32,663 nucleotides of DNA, taken from positions 1 to 32,663 of the forward strand of contig PLUL01000007.1 in the NCBI GenBank assembly GCA_003164895.1, given 5' to 3'. Below, in pieces: positions 23,451-31,916 of this stretch. The DNA is from Bacteroidota bacterium. GTDB taxonomy: Bacteria; Bacteroidota; Bacteroidia; Palsa-948. The translations under genes and the position numbers were made by a program. The first letter of the stretch is position 1. The number at the start of each line of letters is the position of its first letter. The notes beneath the pieces are model-generated. The model was not told the origin of the DNA and made no database searches. It worked only from the letters and a program-made list of their open reading frames with translations.

Positions 23451-23458
23451 TACCTTTG
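23451..23458 (+). promoter_or_regulatory. -7 box TACCTTTG of the ABC exporter
   Basis: TAnnTTTG on the plus strand, 8 nt before the ATG at 23467. It overlaps the upstream region of rpmH in a divergent arrangement and predicts a leaderless or very short-leader message. Confidence 0.6.
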
Positions 23459-23466
23459 TAATCCGT

Positions 23467-25275
23467 ATGGCAACCATCAAAAAAGAAGACCTCCCCAAGG
23501 CAAAACTCAATAAAGAATCACTCCGCAGGGCAACCCGAATTTTCAAGTTCATAGGTCCACATAAATGGAAGTTTGTTATTGGGATGCTTTTTCTTATAGG
23601 AACAGGTAGTACAGGGCTGATTTTTCCAAAACTTCTTGGCAACATGATGGGACTTATCGGGAGAGCAGATACTTCAAACGAACAACTTCTTGCGATAGCT
23701 AATAAAGTAGGAGTTCAATTGCTAATACTTTTTGCCTTTCAGGCATTTTTTTCATTCTTCAGGGTGGTGCTTTTTGTAAACGTGACAGAAAATATGCTCG
23801 CAGCACTAAGGCAGGCAACTTATAACCGTCTCATCAGAATGCCGATGAGTTTTTTTTCAAGCCGTCAGGTTTCTGAATTGAACAGCCGTGTAAGTGCGGA
23901 TATTTCCCAGATACAAGATACATTTACGACCAGCATTGCTGAATTCATCCGCCAGAGTATGATAATTGTTGGCGGAATCAGCATTATTTGTTTTACATCT
24001 TGGCGACTGGCATTAATGATGCTTGCCATTATTCCGGTACTTGCACTTCTTGCCGTTTTCTTTGGCAGAAAGATCAGAAAAATATCCAAAGGAGTTCAAG
24101 ACAGCGTGGCTGACTCAAATATTATTGTGGGTGAAACTTTGCAGGGAATTGCCAATGTAAAATCATTTACAAATGAGAAACACGAAAACGAGCGGTACAG
24201 AAATACGACAATTGCAATTGTAAAACAGGCAATCAAAGGCGGATTAGCAAGAGGTTCGTTTTTTTCATTCATCATTTTTTGTATGGGTGGCGGAATCGTT
24301 TACCTTATTTATTATGTAGTGAAGATGAAAGTAGAAGGACTAATTCAGCCGGAAGAAATGGTTTCATTTCTTTTTTATACTGTAATGGTGGCAGCTTCCA
24401 TAGGTGGTTTGCCGGAACAGTACGCACAAATTCAGCGTGCGGTGGGAGCAACCGAACGGGTGTTTGATCTGCTCGATGAACCGATTGAAGACATTGCTCT
24501 GGAAAAAGCTACGATTGTTTCTTCCAAGCGTTTTAACGGAGAAGTTTTATTTGAAAATGTTTCTTTTGCTTATCCATCGAGAAAAGATTTTCAGGTTCTG
24601 AAAAATATTTCTTTCAAGGCAACTAAAGGTGAGACTATTGCCATTGTGGGTCCCAGCGGAGCAGGAAAATCAACCATCACTGCGCTGATACTTCGCTTTT
24701 ATGATCCGAACAGCGGAAAAATTATCATTGACGGAAAGAACGCAATGGATTATTCTCTCACCGAACTTCGCTCGCAGATGGCAATTGTTCCGCAGGATGT
24801 TTTGCTTTTTGGCGGAACGATAAAAGAAAATATCGGCTACGGAAAATCAAATGCCACGCTGGAAGAAATAAAAGACGCAGCACGAAAAGCAAACGCATTA
24901 GACTTCATTGAAAGTTTCCCTGATAAGTTTGAAACCAAAGTAGGAGAAAGAGGAATTCAATTATCGGGCGGACAACGGCAGCGCATTGCCATCGCGCGCG
25001 CGGTGCTGAAAGACCCTTCCATCCTTTTATTGGATGAAGCCACTTCTTCTCTCGACAGCGAAAGTGAACGCTTAGTTCAGGAAGCTTTGGACAAACTCAT
25101 GAAAGGCAGAACATCTCTGGTAATTGCTCATCGCCTCAGCACCATCCGCAAAGCGGATAAAATAATTGTGATCGACAAAGGCGAAGTGAAAGAAAGCGGC
25201 TCGCACGAAGAACTCATCGCCATCCATGATGGACTTTACAGAAGTTTGAGCAAGCTACAGTTTGAGTTGAATTAG
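23467..25275 (+). CDS. ABC exporter, fused permease and ATPase (MsbA-like), 602 aa
   Basis: A half-transporter with six membrane helices in the first 320 or so residues and one ATPase domain. Walker [10 protein letters not shown] is near 395, the signature [14 protein letters not shown] near 499, Walker [13 protein letters not shown] near 519 and the switch His in AHRLST near 557. The homodimer should export lipids, drugs or peptides. MsbA-type lipid flipping and multidrug export both fit, and the substrate is unknown. The ATG at 23467 is used rather than the one at 23437, which lies upstream of the -7 box. It is divergent from rpmH and convergent with lysS. Confidence 0.9.
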   Translation: MATIKKEDLPKAKLNKESLRRATRIFKFIGPHKWKFVIGMLFLIGTGSTGLIFPKLLGNMMGLIGRADTSNEQLLAIANKVGVQLLILFAFQAFFSFFRVVLFVNVTENMLAALRQATYNRLIRMPMSFFSSRQVSELNSRVSADISQIQDTFTTSIAEFIRQSMIIVGGISIICFTSWRLALMMLAIIPVLALLAVFFGRKIRKISKGVQDSVADSNIIVGETLQGIANVKSFTNEKHENERYRNTTIAIVKQAIKGGLARGSFFSFIIFCMGGGIVYLIYYVVKMKVEGLIQPEEMVSFLFYTVMVAASIGGLPEQYAQIQRAVGATERVFDLLDEPIEDIALEKATIVSSKRFNGEVLFENVSFAYPSRKDFQVLKNISFKATKGETIAIVGPSGAGKSTITALILRFYDPNSGKIIIDGKNAMDYSLTELRSQMAIVPQDVLLFGGTIKENIGYGKSNATLEEIKDAARKANALDFIESFPDKFETKVGERGIQLSGGQRQRIAIARAVLKDPSILLLDEATSSLDSESERLVQEALDKLMKGRTSLVIAHRLSTIRKADKIIVIDKGEVKESGSHEELIAIHDGLYRSLSKLQFELN

Positions 25276-25284
25276 AGTTCCTTC

Positions 25285-27021
25285 CTATTTGGCTACAGAA
25301 AACAATTTTCCTTCTCTCTCCAATCGTTTGCTTTCGGTAAGCTGGTTGAGAAATTTTTCCAACTTTGTTTTTGACATGCTGGCATCTCCGTATTCCGCAA
25401 GGATCTCGACAGAAGTTTTTCCGGCAGTGGCAGATTTTAATATTTGTAAAATCTTTTGTACTTCAACTGGATCTGCATTTGCGGGAGCAGTTTTTTCTAC
25501 AGGAACTTCTACCGCTTTCGCTTCCGGTCGCATTTGCGGGAAGAGAAGTACATCTTGAATACTTGGAGAATTTGTCATGAGCATGCAAAGGCGGTCAATT
25601 CCGATTCCAATCCCTGCCGTTGGCGGCATGCCGTATTCCAGCGAGCGTAAAAAATCCTGATCGATGAACATGGCTTCGTCATCGCCACGCTCCATGAGTT
25701 TTACCTGTTCTTCAAAACGTGCACGCTGATCAAGCGGATCGTTCAACTCAGTATATGCGTTGGCAAGTTCCTTGCCGTTCACCATCAATTCAAAACGTTC
25801 CACCAAACCTTCTTTCGTTCTGTGTTTTTTTGTGAGCGGGCTCATTTCCACCGGGTAATCAATAATGAATGTCGGCTGAATGAATTTCGCTTCGCACTTT
25901 GCTCCGAAAATTTCGTCAACTAATTTTCCTTTTCCCATGGAATCTTCGGTATGAATTCCAAGTTGATTGCAAACCTCTCGCAATTGCTTTTCTTCCATCT
26001 GACTGATATCAATTCCCGTTTCTTCCTTGATTGCATCAAAAATGGAAATTCGTTTGAAAGGCGCTTTGAAAGAAATTGTTTTGTCGCCAACGGTTACTTC
26101 GGTGGTGCCGTGCAGATCATCGGCAACTTTTTCCAACATCTTTTCTGTGAAATCCATCATCCAGAAATAATCTTTGTATGCCACGTAAAATTCCAGGATG
26201 GTAAATTCGGGATTGTGTGTGCGGTCCATTCCTTCGTTGCGGAAGTTGCGCGAAAATTCATAGACAAAATCAAAACCTCCAACGATCAGTCGCTTCAAAT
26301 AAAGTTCATTCGCAATTCGTAAATAGAACGGAACATCCAGCGCATTGTGATGCGTGATGAACGGACGAGCCGTTGCGCCTCCGGGAATATTTTGCAGCAC
26401 AGGTGTGTCTACTTCCAGCGCTCCGCTTTCATTCAGAAAATCGCGGATCGTTTTGATCATCTGAGTGCGTTTCACAAATGTTTCTTTCACCTGTGTATTC
26501 AAAATAAGATCGGCATAGCGCTGACGGTATTTGAATTCAGGATCGGTTACTTCATCGTGAGCAACGCCTTCAGCATCGGTTTTTACAACCGGAAGTGGCT
26601 TCAATGATTTGCACAACATCTTCAGCGAAGTAACGTGAATGGAAATTTCTCCGGTCTTGGTAGTGAACACAAATCCGGTTACGCCAATAATATCACCTAT
26701 GTCGGTATATTTTTTCCAAAGCTGATCGTACAACGATTTATCCTCGCCCGGACAAAGATCATCGCGCTTGATATATAACTGAATTCTTCCTGTAGTATCC
26801 TGAAGTGAAGTGAACGAAGCTTTTCCCATATCGCGCACGGTCATTACGCGACCTGCGATTGAAATATTTTTGTAATCGGTTTTGTTGCGATCGTAATTTT
26901 CAAGAATGTCTTTTGCCGAAGCGTTTACTTCAAACAGTTCTGGCGGAAAAGGGTTGATCCCGAGTTTGATTATTTCACTGAGCTTTTCCCTGCGGATGAC
27001 TTCTTGTTCTGATAATTGCAT
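25285..27021 (-). CDS. lysS: Lysyl-tRNA synthetase with C-terminal extension, 578 aa
   Basis: A class II synthetase charging tRNA-Lys. An OB-fold anticodon-binding domain (SIAGRVMTVRDMGKASF) is followed by motif 2 (FRNEGMDRTHNPEFTILE) and motif 3 (GIGIGIDRL). After the catalytic core the chain continues about 75 residues (APANADPVEVQKILQ to EREGKLFSVAK), a helical extension also seen in Bacteroidetes LysRS of about 575 aa. The promoter lies in the gap to the response regulator gene (27068-27097), with 7-bp repeats on both sides. The stop at 25285 is 9 bp from that of the ABC exporter, tail to tail. Confidence 0.96.
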   Translation of the reverse strand: MQLSEQEVIRREKLSEIIKLGINPFPPELFEVNASAKDILENYDRNKTDYKNISIAGRVMTVRDMGKASFTSLQDTTGRIQLYIKRDDLCPGEDKSLYDQLWKKYTDIGDIIGVTGFVFTTKTGEISIHVTSLKMLCKSLKPLPVVKTDAEGVAHDEVTDPEFKYRQRYADLILNTQVKETFVKRTQMIKTIRDFLNESGALEVDTPVLQNIPGGATARPFITHHNALDVPFYLRIANELYLKRLIVGGFDFVYEFSRNFRNEGMDRTHNPEFTILEFYVAYKDYFWMMDFTEKMLEKVADDLHGTTEVTVGDKTISFKAPFKRISIFDAIKEETGIDISQMEEKQLREVCNQLGIHTEDSMGKGKLVDEIFGAKCEAKFIQPTFIIDYPVEMSPLTKKHRTKEGLVERFELMVNGKELANAYTELNDPLDQRARFEEQVKLMERGDDEAMFIDQDFLRSLEYGMPPTAGIGIGIDRLCMLMTNSPSIQDVLLFPQMRPEAKAVEVPVEKTAPANADPVEVQKILQILKSATAGKTSVEILAEYGDASMSKTKLEKFLNQLTESKRLEREGKLFSVAK

Positions 27022-27026
27022 AATCC

Positions 27027-27056
27027 TACGAATTACGAATGAAATGAATTACTAAT
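27027..27056. repeat. Degenerate 7-bp tandem repeats in the lysS leader
   Basis: TACGAAT (27027), TACGAAT (27034), then after a 2-nt slip AATGAAT (27043) and TACTAAT (27050). They lie between the lysS -7 box and the lysS ATG, so they are transcribed. Confidence 0.6.
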
Positions 27057-27067
27057 TTTTTGGAAAG

Positions 27068-27097
27068 CAAATATAAGTGTAAACTGTAAACCGCAAA
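27068..27097 (-). promoter_or_regulatory. lysS promoter TTTG-N18-TATATTTG
   Basis: On the minus strand a -33 TTTG (27097-27094), an 18-nt spacer and -7 TATATTTG (27075-27068), a good fit to the Bacteroidetes consensus. The predicted leader is about 40 nt. Confidence 0.65.
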
Positions 27098-27107
27098 CTT
27101 TAAACTC
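27080..27107. repeat. Degenerate 7-bp tandem repeats upstream of lysS
   Basis: TAAACTG (27080), TAAACCG (27087), CAAACTT (27094) and TAAACTC (27101), in perfect 7-bp phase. They overlap the -33 region and spacer of the lysS promoter and end 3 bp from the rprY stop. Confidence 0.75.
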
Positions 27108-27110
27108 TCT

Positions 27111-27812
27111 TCAGGAAAGAAGTTTGAATCCTCTTCCGTGAATATTTAGAATTTCAACTTTCGAATCTTCCTTAAGATATTTTCTAAGCTTGGCAATGTA
27201 AACATCCATGCTTCGCGCAGAAAAATAGGAGTCGTTCTGCCATACGGAACGCAGCGCGAAATTTCTATCAAGCACATCGTTGGAGTTGAGACAAAGAAGT
27301 TTCAGCAGGTCGGATTCTTTCGTTGTGAGTTCGGTCTTTTTTCCTTTTATCTCCAGTGTGCGCTCGGTGGAATTGAATTTATATTTCCCGACTTTGAATT
27401 CATCCGTTTCGTTCTGAATGAGCGTTTGATTTTTTACTCTGCGCAGGATGGCATTAATTCTCAACAGCAATTCCTCCATGCTGAACGGCTTTGTGATATA
27501 GTCATCTGCTCCTGCGGTAAATCCTTCGATCGCATCTTCCTTCATTGATTTCGCAGTAAGAAAAACAATAGGAACATTTTTGTCTGATGCCCGAATTTCT
27601 TTTGCGAGCGTAAATCCATCCTTCACGGGCATCATCACATCCAGCAGACACATATCAAATTTATTTTTGGAGTTAGAGAAGAAATCGTATGCCTCTTTCC
27701 CGTTTACAGCAAGTTTTACATTATACCCTTTTGCTTCAAGATATTCCCGAAGCAGATTCCCAAGATTGCGATCGTCCTCTGCAAGGAGGACTGAAATTTT
27801 TTCTGTGCTCAT
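27111..27812 (-). CDS. rprY: RprY-like response regulator (OmpR/PhoB family), 233 aa
   Basis: The receiver domain has the acidic pair in AEDD (11-14), phospho-acceptor Asp58 in CLLDVMMP, Thr near 86 (FLTAKS) and Lys near 108 (YITKPFS). The C-terminal winged helix has KGKKTELTTKESDLLKLLCLN and MDVYIAKLRKYLKED. The receiver sequence, with NLGNLLREYLEAKGY and KDGFTLAKEIRA, is very close to RprY of Bacteroides and Porphyromonas. The gene starts inside the kinase stop (ATGA overlap, 27809-27812), so the two are translated together. The TTAAC array at 29421-29457 upstream of the kinase is a likely target. Confidence 0.9.
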   Translation of the reverse strand: MSTEKISVLLAEDDRNLGNLLREYLEAKGYNVKLAVNGKEAYDFFSNSKNKFDMCLLDVMMPVKDGFTLAKEIRASDKNVPIVFLTAKSMKEDAIEGFTAGADDYITKPFSMEELLLRINAILRRVKNQTLIQNETDEFKVGKYKFNSTERTLEIKGKKTELTTKESDLLKLLCLNSNDVLDRNFALRSVWQNDSYFSARSMDVYIAKLRKYLKEDSKVEILNIHGRGFKLLS

Positions 27813-29380
27813 ATTTTTTGATTTTCCCCTTCAGAGAAGGGCATAAATATTTTAAACGTACTTCCTTTTCCAACTTCACTTTCCACCGTAATAGTTCCTC
27901 CGTGTTTTTCCGCAGCGGCTTTCACATAACTCAAACCAAGTCCGAATCCTTTCACGTTATGAATATTTCCGGTTGGAACGCGGTAAAATGTTTCAAATAT
28001 TTTTTTCTGGTTTTCTTTGCTGATGCCTATGCCGTTATCTGCAACAGAAATTTGAATTCCATTGTTTATATTTTCAGTGGAAATTTTTATCATGGGTTTG
28101 TGTTCAGAATATTTCAAGGCATTGTCAACCAGATTGTAAATGATATTCGTAAGGTGTACTTTGTCTGCATTTAAAATATTTTTTTTTGCATTTTTCTCAA
28201 GACGAATTTCTCCTTCGCGTTTTTCAACCTGTAAGCGAATATTGCTAATGGCTCGGTCAATAATTTCATGAACATCCACTTCCTGAGGGCGAAGTTTGAA
28301 TTGCCCTTTATCCAGCACTGCGGTTTGCAGAATATTTTCAACGAGCAACCCAAGTCGTTGATTTTCTTCTTTAATGATACGAACGTAGTGATTCACATTT
28401 TCTTTTGATTTTTCTATGGAAGAATCACTTAGCATTTCGCTGGCAAGAGAAACAGTTGAAATGGGAGTTTTCAGTTCATGCGTCATGTTATTGATAAAAT
28501 CATTTTTTATGTCTGAAAGTTTTTTCTGTTTCAAAATAGTGGTAACGGTAAAGTAAAAAGAAAAAACAATAATCAAAACTAATATTCCTGAACCGGTAAG
28601 CATCAGCCACATGGTTTGCAGGATGTAATTTTTTTCTGAAGCAAAATATACTGCAAGATATTTTGGCGCAACAAATACATTGTTCGGAGAAAGGTTGACC
28701 TTATATGAAGAATTCAGAATTTCCTTTTGAGATTCTTCTTTGGTGTTGATCGGAAAATATTTGTAGGTATTATTGAATATTCCAAATTCATATTTCGCTT
28801 TTATGCCATTGTCCAAAAGTTCCGCCCTAAGCATAGAATCAATTTCAAGTGTATCAATTTTGTCATTGTATCCTTTGTAAATATTTATGCTCACGAGTTC
28901 GTCAAAAATATCACTCACCATATCGGATTGTTTTATCATCCATCGAAAGCGGTCATCCGAAGAATCAACTCGCGTGATGGTGAACGGTTCTCCAGCTCCG
29001 GCATTTACATTCACTCCAATTTCCGATGAATCTTTCGTTACAATTTTATTTCTTGTTTTATGCAGAACAACTCCTGCGGAATCGGTGGTAAGGTCTTCAA
29101 AAATTTTTATTGATTTCGTACTGTCGCCTCGCAGGGAATCGGCATGCGTCATCCAGCGCATTCCTTGTTTGCGGAAGCTCATGCGCCTTTTAATTTTTGT
29201 AGCTTCATTTTGTTTTTCCAGTTTATATTCCAAACTGTTTAATGCCTCATTTACTCCGAGAGAAAAGTGTTGCTGCTTTAACGTGAAAGCATTGTTGATC
29301 CAGTAAAGTTGAGTAACTATTAAACCCACCAGTGCAATGGCGGTAAGTGCAGTGATCAAACGGATGCTGAGGTTTCCCAT
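27809..29380 (-). CDS. rprX: RprX-like sensor histidine kinase, 523 aa
   Basis: Two membrane segments (about 9-28 and 254-279) flank a periplasmic region of about 225 residues that may sense a signal. The kinase core follows: H-box FINNMTHELKTPISTV with phospho-acceptor His301, N-box NLVDNALKYS, G1 DNGIGIS and G2 GFGLGLSYV, ending in VGKGSTFKIFMP. It pairs with rprY through the 4-bp overlap. A -7 box TACATTTG ends 5 nt before the ATG. The signal of this system is unknown here; RprXY in Bacteroidetes is tied to stress responses in a few studied species. Confidence 0.9.
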   Translation of the reverse strand: MGNLSIRLITALTAIALVGLIVTQLYWINNAFTLKQQHFSLGVNEALNSLEYKLEKQNEATKIKRRMSFRKQGMRWMTHADSLRGDSTKSIKIFEDLTTDSAGVVLHKTRNKIVTKDSSEIGVNVNAGAGEPFTITRVDSSDDRFRWMIKQSDMVSDIFDELVSINIYKGYNDKIDTLEIDSMLRAELLDNGIKAKYEFGIFNNTYKYFPINTKEESQKEILNSSYKVNLSPNNVFVAPKYLAVYFASEKNYILQTMWLMLTGSGILVLIIVFSFYFTVTTILKQKKLSDIKNDFINNMTHELKTPISTVSLASEMLSDSSIEKSKENVNHYVRIIKEENQRLGLLVENILQTAVLDKGQFKLRPQEVDVHEIIDRAISNIRLQVEKREGEIRLEKNAKKNILNADKVHLTNIIYNLVDNALKYSEHKPMIKISTENINNGIQISVADNGIGISKENQKKIFETFYRVPTGNIHNVKGFGLGLSYVKAAAEKHGGTITVESEVGKGSTFKIFMPFSEGENQKI

Positions 29381-29385
29381 CAGTA

Positions 29386-29393
29386 CAAATGTA
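29386..29393 (-). promoter_or_regulatory. -7 box TACATTTG of rprX
   Basis: TAnnTTTG on the minus strand, 5 nt before the rprX ATG (29380), predicting a leaderless or near-leaderless message. The TTAAC array lies 28 bp further upstream. Confidence 0.6.
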
Positions 29394-29420
29394 AGAGATA
29401 GTACACGATTCGCCTATCCA

Positions 29421-29457
29421 TTAACATTTTTTAACATTCATTAACGGAGCGTTAACA
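29421..29457. promoter_or_regulatory. Four TTAAC direct repeats, 10-11 bp apart (response-regulator binding array)
   Basis: On the plus strand TTAACA (29421), TTAACA (29431), TTAACG (29441) and TTAACA (29452). OmpR/PhoB-type regulators bind such repeats side by side, one helical turn apart; the unit is close to the TTAACA Pho box of Bacillus PhoP. It lies between rprX and the promoter at 29479, with the last unit at the -33 position of that promoter. Confidence 0.65.
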
Positions 29458-29478
29458 TGCAATAGCCAACTTGCACTG

Positions 29479-29486
29479 TATGTTTG
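29479..29486 (+). promoter_or_regulatory. -7 box TATGTTTG of the structured RNA
   Basis: TAnnTTTG on the plus strand, 21 nt after the last TTAACA unit. No ordinary -33 TTTG is seen, which fits a promoter needing an activator bound at the TTAAC array. Confidence 0.55.
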
Positions 29487-29490
29487 TACT

Positions 29491-29609
29491 GAAGAACAAA
29501 AGAAATGCAACAGCAAAAAAGTCATCATTGAAAATTTATCCCACCTAAAAAGAGCAATCAATGATGTGAGTAGTCCCGCACATAACTATGTGCGGGATTT
29601 TCTTTTTTA
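29491..29609 (+). ncRNA. Candidate small RNA or attenuating leader, about 115 nt
   Basis: The region between the -7 box at 29479 and the terminator at 29574 has no long frame but can fold. CATCATTGA (29523-29531) pairs with TCAATGATG (29558-29566), leaving a 26-nt loop containing CCCACCT, and a strong terminator hairpin follows. An eight-codon frame MQQQKSHH (29505-29531) ends inside the first stem, so a leader-peptide attenuator is possible. The aldehyde dehydrogenase ATG (29623) comes 13 nt after the T-run, so the element is either a separate sRNA or a leader controlling that gene. Confidence 0.5.
29574..29609 (+). terminator. Strong rho-independent terminator
   Basis: TCCCGCACA (29574-29582) pairs with TGTGCGGGA (29589-29597) with a 6-nt loop, followed by TTTTCTTTTTT. 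It stands directly before the aldehyde dehydrogenase start. Confidence 0.9.
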
Positions 29610-29622
29610 CTAAATTTACTTT

Positions 29623-31065
29623 ATGCAAAAAATTAAAAATTATATCAACGGAGAATTAATTGAACCGGTTGGAAAAAAATATCTGAATAATTATAATCCT
29701 GCTACAGGAAAAGCATATTCATTAATTCCTGATTCGGATGAAAAAGATGTTCAGAGGGCAGTCGATGTTGCGGAGGCAGCTTTTCCAAAATGGTCACATA
29801 CTTCAAAAGAGGAACGATCAAAAGTGATGATGAAAATTGCCGATCTCATTGATGAAAATTTTGAAAAACTTGCCGTTGCTGAATCTACCGATCACGGCAA
29901 ACCGATATGGTTGGCAAAAATGGTTGACATTCCTCGCGCCTCTGCCAATATGCGTTTTTATGCAACTGGCATTTTGCATTTTGCATCGGAAGCACATTCA
30001 ATGGAAGATTCGGCAATCAATTATACGTTGCGTGAACCCATCGGAGTTGTCGGTTGTATTTCTCCATGGAATTTTCCATTATATCTTTTCACATGGAAAA
30101 TTGCACCAGCACTTGCATCGGGATGCACCGTGATTGCAAAGCCAACAGAAATTACTCCGATGACCGCTTATCTTTTTTCCGAGCTATGCATCGAAGCCGG
30201 ATTGCCGAAAGGAGTTTTAAATATTGTTCACGGATTGGGAAGTAAAGCAGGAGCTGCTATTGTTTCTCATTCTAAGATTTCCGCCATTTCATTTACCGGT
30301 GGAACAAAAACAGGAGCAGAAATCGCACGGACTGCTGCACCGATGTTCAAAAAGCTTTCGCTCGAACTTGGAGGAAAAAATCCAAACATCATTTTTGCGG
30401 ATTGTAATTTTGATAATGCAGTAAAGACAAGTCTTAACTCTTCTTTCTCCAATCAAGGTGAAATTTGTTTGTGCGGTTCCAGGATATTTATTGAAAAACC
30501 CATTTACGAAAAATTCAAAACAGAATTTGTTGCAAAAACAAAAGCGATGAAGGTTGGAAACCCTTCGGACGATTCTAACAAACTCGGAGCAATCGTTTCA
30601 AAGCAACATTTCGAAAAGATCCTTTCATATATCGAACTTGCGAAAAAAGAAGGCGGCAAAATTTTATGCGGAGGAAATGCAGTGAAACCGGGAGAAGAAT
30701 TTTCAAACGGCTGGTTCATCGAACCTACCGTGATCGAAGGATTGTCTTATGATTGCAGAACCAATCAGGAAGAAATTTTCGGACCGGTTGTTACGCTCAC
30801 TCCTTTTGAAACTGAAGAAGAAGTTTTGAAATACGCTAACTCCACTGTTTACGGTTTATCTGCCACCATCTGGACGGAAAATCTGACGCGTGCACATCGC
30901 ATGGCTGCAAAAATTCAATCAGGAATTATCTGGATCAACTGCTGGCTGGTGCGAGATTTAAGAACTCCATTTGGCGGCATGAAAGGAAGCGGGGTGGGAC
31001 GTGAGGGCGGTTTTGAAGCGCTTCGCTTTTTCACCGAGCCCAAAAATGTGTGTGTGAAATTATAA
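29623..31065 (+). CDS. Aldehyde dehydrogenase, muconic-semialdehyde dehydrogenase-like, 480 aa
   Basis: An NAD(P)-dependent enzyme that oxidises an aldehyde to an acid. ISPWNFPLYLFTWKIAPALASG forms part of the cofactor site, SFTGGTKTG the Rossmann turn, LELGGKNPN the catalytic Glu, and FSNQGEICLCGSR the catalytic Cys (Cys282). The C-terminus WLVRDLRTPFGGMKGSGVGREGGFEALRFF matches 2-aminomuconate/2-hydroxymuconate semialdehyde dehydrogenases (ALDH8 group). No kynurenine or meta-cleavage genes are nearby, so the true substrate is uncertain. A TAAATTTA near -7 box ends 4 nt before the ATG. Confidence 0.9.
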   Translation: MQKIKNYINGELIEPVGKKYLNNYNPATGKAYSLIPDSDEKDVQRAVDVAEAAFPKWSHTSKEERSKVMMKIADLIDENFEKLAVAESTDHGKPIWLAKMVDIPRASANMRFYATGILHFASEAHSMEDSAINYTLREPIGVVGCISPWNFPLYLFTWKIAPALASGCTVIAKPTEITPMTAYLFSELCIEAGLPKGVLNIVHGLGSKAGAAIVSHSKISAISFTGGTKTGAEIARTAAPMFKKLSLELGGKNPNIIFADCNFDNAVKTSLNSSFSNQGEICLCGSRIFIEKPIYEKFKTEFVAKTKAMKVGNPSDDSNKLGAIVSKQHFEKILSYIELAKKEGGKILCGGNAVKPGEEFSNGWFIEPTVIEGLSYDCRTNQEEIFGPVVTLTPFETEEEVLKYANSTVYGLSATIWTENLTRAHRMAAKIQSGIIWINCWLVRDLRTPFGGMKGSGVGREGGFEALRFFTEPKNVCVKL

Positions 31066-31098
31066 TTCTTTTTTTGTTTTCCGATTTTAAAATCAAAC

Positions 31099-31611
31099 AT
31101 GCCTTCCATCTCCAGAAATTTTTTACTGACATTATTGATTGTTAATTTATTTTACGATTTTTCTTTCGCTCAAAAATTTCTTGCACTGGATATTTATCAT
31201 GTTACGGGAAATATGAAAAGGATACGATTTCACGAGAATGATAATTTAACCTTACGAATTCATGGCAGCAGGAAATTTTTCACTCATATCATTACGTTTC
31301 TCGGCGACAGTTCTATTGTGCTGGATGGCAATTGGATTCTTCCGCTCAGCGAAATTGATAAAGTAAGAATTGACAAATCAAATTCCCTCGTTCATACACT
31401 GTCGCGTGGTTTGGTTGATTGCGGTATAGGATTTTTTGTGCTGGATTCATTTAATTCTTTGGTGAACAACGATTTTCCAATAATTAAAATTCAGGCGGTA
31501 AAAGAAAGTGCCGTCTTGATTCTCTCAGGAATAATTCTTCAGCGTGTAATGATTAGAAAATATAGGATCAATTCAAAAAGAAGATTGAAAATTATAGATG
31601 TAACATTTTAA
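31099..31611 (+). CDS. Exported protein of unknown function, 170 aa
   Basis: A signal peptide (RNFLLTLLIVNLFYDFSFAQ) precedes a soluble part with a possible beta-rich region (RIHGSRKFFTHIITFLGDSSIVLDG then WILPLSEIDKVRI), a hydrophobic stretch near 140-150 (SAVLILSGIIL) that could be a membrane segment, and a basic C-terminus (KYRINSKRRLKI). No family is recognised. It lies 33 bp after the aldehyde dehydrogenase on the same strand and may be cotranscribed with it. Confidence 0.65.
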   Translation: MPSISRNFLLTLLIVNLFYDFSFAQKFLALDIYHVTGNMKRIRFHENDNLTLRIHGSRKFFTHIITFLGDSSIVLDGNWILPLSEIDKVRIDKSNSLVHTLSRGLVDCGIGFFVLDSFNSLVNNDFPIIKIQAVKESAVLILSGIILQRVMIRKYRINSKRRLKIIDVTF

Positions 31612-31627
31612 AAAAATGTGGACGTAG

Positions 31628-31912
31628 TTATAACAACTCTGAAAAAAAATATTCTTCCTTCAAAAATTCTTTATAATCAGCAACATTTGACATGATCTGA
31701 AGTTCGCAATAACGGGCGTTAAATTCGAAATCACTTTTCAGTTTGTTCAGTTCCGACAAACGATAGCGATCAAAATTTAAAATCGCCTGTGATTCTTCTT
31801 CCGAAAGCGATTCGTTTCGGAATTCCTTATCGCGCAAATCGCTGATGCTTATTGTTTCGCCGGCATCTTTATTGGCGAAATAATTTTTATAAATATCTCG
31901 TCTGGTTTCCAT
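31628..31912 (-). CDS. Hypothetical protein, 94 aa
   Basis: An acidic, charged, helical soluble protein without a recognised domain (DLRDKEFRNESLSEEESQAIL, LNKLKSDFEFNARYC). The ATG at 31912 has a TAGTTTTG -7 box only 4 nt before it, which supports the start. It is convergent with the exported protein gene (17-bp gap) and is the last clearly chromosomal gene before the right-hand mobile region. Confidence 0.6.
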   Translation of the reverse strand: METRRDIYKNYFANKDAGETISISDLRDKEFRNESLSEEESQAILNFDRYRLSELNKLKSDFEFNARYCELQIMSNVADYKEFLKEEYFFSELL

Positions 31913-31916
31913 GATA

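Noticed and set aside
23391-23645. L34 extended by 85 residues upstream
   Set aside because: The extension is antisense to the ABC exporter gene and has no family support.
27080-27107. The YAAACNN units as a response-regulator binding array
   Set aside because: A 7-bp period does not place sites on one helix face, and similar 7-bp blocks of other sequence occur elsewhere, so a repeat process is more likely.
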